The notes under the pieces were generated by a model. That model did not search any database. It was not told where the DNA came from and worked only from the letters and a program-made list of their open reading frames with translations. Made by a program: the position numbers and the translations under genes. Source: Verrucomicrobiaceae bacterium (GTDB lineage: Bacteria; Verrucomicrobiota; Verrucomicrobiia; Verrucomicrobiales; Verrucomicrobiaceae). Taken from it: a stretch of 64,000 nucleotides of DNA. Shown here in pieces: positions 62,065-64,000 of the stretch (its first letter is position 1; each line of letters opens with the position of its first letter). Location: the NCBI GenBank assembly GCA_016713035.1, contig JADJPW010000016.1, forward strand, positions 97,452 to 161,451. The letters are read 5' to 3'.

Positions 62065-63587
62065 GGCTCTTGTTGCGCGGAATCGACGCGGCGATGGGTA
62101 CGCGATAGTAGGTGGTGAGGCCCTCGATGGCAGCGCCGCGCACATGGTCGCGGACGACGCTGGTTTACAGGTTGCCGCCGATAAGGAATTGCGTCCGATG
62201 TATGCCCATTGAGCAATCGGCGGTAGGTTTCGCCCATGGTTCACTGCATGACGTGGGGCTCCAAATAGACGACAGGGGAACCGTAGAGGCGATTGGCGAG
62301 GAGGTTCGGAGCATACACAGCGTCATTGGTGCCGGGGCGGCGTGCATTGGGTGTGGTGTAAACATAGGCGGGCAGGCCTGTGATGCGGCGCATGCCTTCC
62401 CCGACGGCATTGGCGAGTGGGAGCTCCTCCTCATACGCGTGCGAGGAGGCGATGAAACATCTCATAGCGTATGTCGGCCTGCTCCAGCTCCCAGGGACGC
62501 TGTAGCAGCCAGTGACGAGGATGTGGAAGTGATTGTTGGGCTGAGAGTGGGGGAGGTGGCAGCGCCCCCAGGCCTCCACGACTGCAGTGGAGGCAGAGGA
62601 CGGAATCTGGCCCAGTCTCGGTGTTGACCTTTTCTTGCACGGGCTTGGATGTCGCGCTGACGCGACCAGAGCTTTCAGCCTGCCATTGCACGGTGAGAGC
62701 TTCGCGCGTCGCCGGTGAAGAACAATCGTGAGTCTCTTTGGGCTGAGGAAGCCGGATTCAAGTGAAGTGGCTTCCGCGCAGCACATCGAAGAGAGAAATC
62801 CGGCGGGCGCTGTTTGGTGACAGGCGCAAGGCGGTCACGCAGCGAGGGTGACGTAGGCTCCGAGTGCTTTGAGGCGTTTTCTTCTGCGAGTGCCTGTGCG
62901 GTGATGAGGGTGGGGTAGCCCTCCTGCACGGCCTCATTGGGGGCAAAGCCCACGAGGAAGCGCTCTCCTCCACGGTGGAAGCCAGCCTCCTCGCTGTGGC
63001 CTGGGTCGATGGCGATGTGCAGATCGGCGGCGAGGGCTGGCCGGATCAGTGAAGCAGCAGGGGCTCTGGACGCGGTGCCAGAAGCGGCGTGTGGCGGAGT
63101 CGGAGGAGGGCTCTGGGCAGGCTCCGAGCGATGCGGTGCTCTGGCCGAGCAGGGTCGCCTGTTTGGATGATAAGAGCACCCGGCTCCGGGCAGGGCTGCG
63201 GGAAGGCCGCAAATCCGGTGTAGATGTTGCGTAGCGCCCGGTCTCGACATCTGCGCGGCTCGCGGTGTTCGCCAGCGGAGCGAGAGCCTCCCGGTAGGGT
63301 GCGTCACCGAAGTGGGCTGGGTTTCGCGAGTCGGTCGATGCTGCTGGCCAGAGTAGGAGGGGCCTGGAGCGGCCTGGAGCCTGTGGGCCGGTATGATGGT
63401 GGAGGCCTGACTGGTAACAGGTGCCGCAGGGAGGGCGCAGGTGTGCCGCTGCAGGGGGCAGCGGCACGTTCGGAGTCGAACTGCGCGGCGGTGTCTGGGG
63501 CGGTTGACACGATGAAGCTGGGACGCATAGGGACACGATTTTCTCGAACATGAGTTGGATCTGTAACAGGAGGACACCGTTCATCAT
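62061..63587 (-). CDS. Amidase_3-like N-acetylmuramoyl-L-alanine amidase (heavily frameshifted)
   Basis: DLHIAIDPGHSEEAGFHRGG gives the zinc-binding His of Amidase_3 enzymes. The piece DSVLCLHCS is the likely second His region. Further C-terminal sequence reads QADIRYEMFHRLL, YEEELPLANAVGEGMRRITG and ANRLYGSPVVYLEP in adjacent frames. The N-terminal 150 codons are Pro/Ala-rich, perhaps a linker after a signal peptide, but frames are so broken that the start (63587 or 63577) is a guess. The stop TGA at 62061-62063 overlaps the epimerase start. It would cut the amide bond between muramic acid and the stem peptide. Confidence 0.5.
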
Positions 63588-64000
63588 CTACCTAAGTGAG
63601 GCTGGCGATGAACTGGAAGAGATGGATGCTCCGCCCCCGGATGCAGAATCCGGTCGCAGATATGGTCTCCTCGCCTGCTATCTTCCTCCCGGTGACGTGG
63701 TGGGCGAGCCGGGGCGCAAAGCCGTGTCCGTGCTACTGCCGCTGCTCAAAGAGGAGGCGAAGATCCCTGACCCCCGTGGTGAATGGCGAAAATTGAGCGG
63801 GCGGGCGCAGCATCACGCCGAAAATAGCCATCAGTCTGATGCGCAGTGGTGCCACCATCAGTCACGACGGGAAAGATATCTGGGGATCAAAAGGAGATCA
63901 TTCCATTCTTCGCAAGAGGGCGCGCATCCTGAGGCCGCTGAATTGTACCCCGCTGGGGTGCCTGGAAGGCAAGGCAGTGTGATTTTGGAGACTAAAAAGG
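63588..64000 (+). other. Unresolved coding-like sequence to the right edge
   Basis: A plus-strand frame without a stop runs from about 63570 to the end. It starts with SEAGDELEEMDAPPPDAESG and RYGLLACYLPPGDVVG. Another plus frame reads ISHDGKDIWGSKGDHSILRK near 63855-63915. Given the dense indels here, both may be parts of one gene that continues to the right. No family recognised, and the strand is not certain. Confidence 0.3.

Overview
The window looks like a piece of a Verrucomicrobia (PVC superphylum) genome, probably near the Prosthecobacter/Verrucomicrobiaceae group. The evidence is gene content: a protein with a Planctomycete-type cytochrome c, DUF1549 and DUF1553; a very large secreted beta-propeller/HEAT/cytochrome c dehydrogenase; a sulfatase-modifying-factor-like (SUMF1) protein; a secreted Gfo/Idh/MocA oxidoreductase; a ceramidase-like protein; and several multi-domain secreted fusions. 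Taxonomy is inferred from families only; there is no rRNA gene. Host DNA is GC-rich. Two stretches (about 19.0-21.5 kb and 28.3-30.4 kb) read as clearly more AT-rich and carry genes of accessory type.

Layout. 1-2.5 kb: a GT4 glycosyltransferase (running off the left edge) and a SUMF1-domain protein, both on the minus strand. 2.6-14.3 kb: plus-strand run with ilvD, an EF-hand/redoxin/cytochrome/copper-monooxygenase fusion, a ceramidase-like protein, a Gfo/Idh/MocA protein, the DUF1549/DUF1553 cytochrome protein, an SGNH-like protein, a beta-helix/hydrolase fusion and ndk. Then come tRNA-Leu(UAA), proC (minus) and carB (plus), with paired inverted repeats between the last two. 19.0-21.5 kb: a tightly overlapping three-gene operon (TIGR04255-like, unknown, metallo-beta-lactamase fold). 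21.6-26.1 kb: an insertion-sequence graveyard, with an IS630 element nested inside an IS1380 element, remnants of a sugar isomerase gene, and a second IS630. 26.6-30.4 kb: an RlmM-like rRNA methyltransferase, a YkgJ-family protein, a 160-bp palindromic element, a lipoprotein and a stand-alone class III nucleotidyl cyclase. 30.4-34.9 kb: a copy of the ileS 3' end, a toxin-antitoxin-like operon, an IS5-type element inserted at the ileS stop codon, and ileS.

35-39.3 kb: ydcF-like, SMP-30-like, apaG, thiD, a probably inactive S41-like protein and an IF-1-like small protein. 39.3-44.0 kb: a repeat protein and a PelA-like protein whose deacetylase motifs look degenerate. 44.2-46.9 kb: an IS4 element inserted at the very edge of a third IS630. 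47.0-51.1 kb: the large cytochrome dehydrogenase and a proline-rich secreted protein. 51.2-60.4 kb (plus): PQQ-type propeller, an unknown protein, a DUF1016 protein with regularly spaced palindromes, an SDR, a Wzz-like protein, a DapA-like aldolase, a family II pyrophosphatase with CBS domains and a class V aminotransferase. 60.6-63.6 kb (minus): amidase, NAD-dependent epimerase and shikimate kinase genes, each overlapping the next by ATGA.

Many genes, including housekeeping genes (ndk, pyrophosphatase, aroK), are split by single-base frameshifts, and these become very dense after 51 kb. Where the break can be located it usually looks like one base lost from a homopolymer run. That points to sequencing or consensus error rather than biological decay. 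Split host genes are therefore given as single CDS entries spanning the frames.
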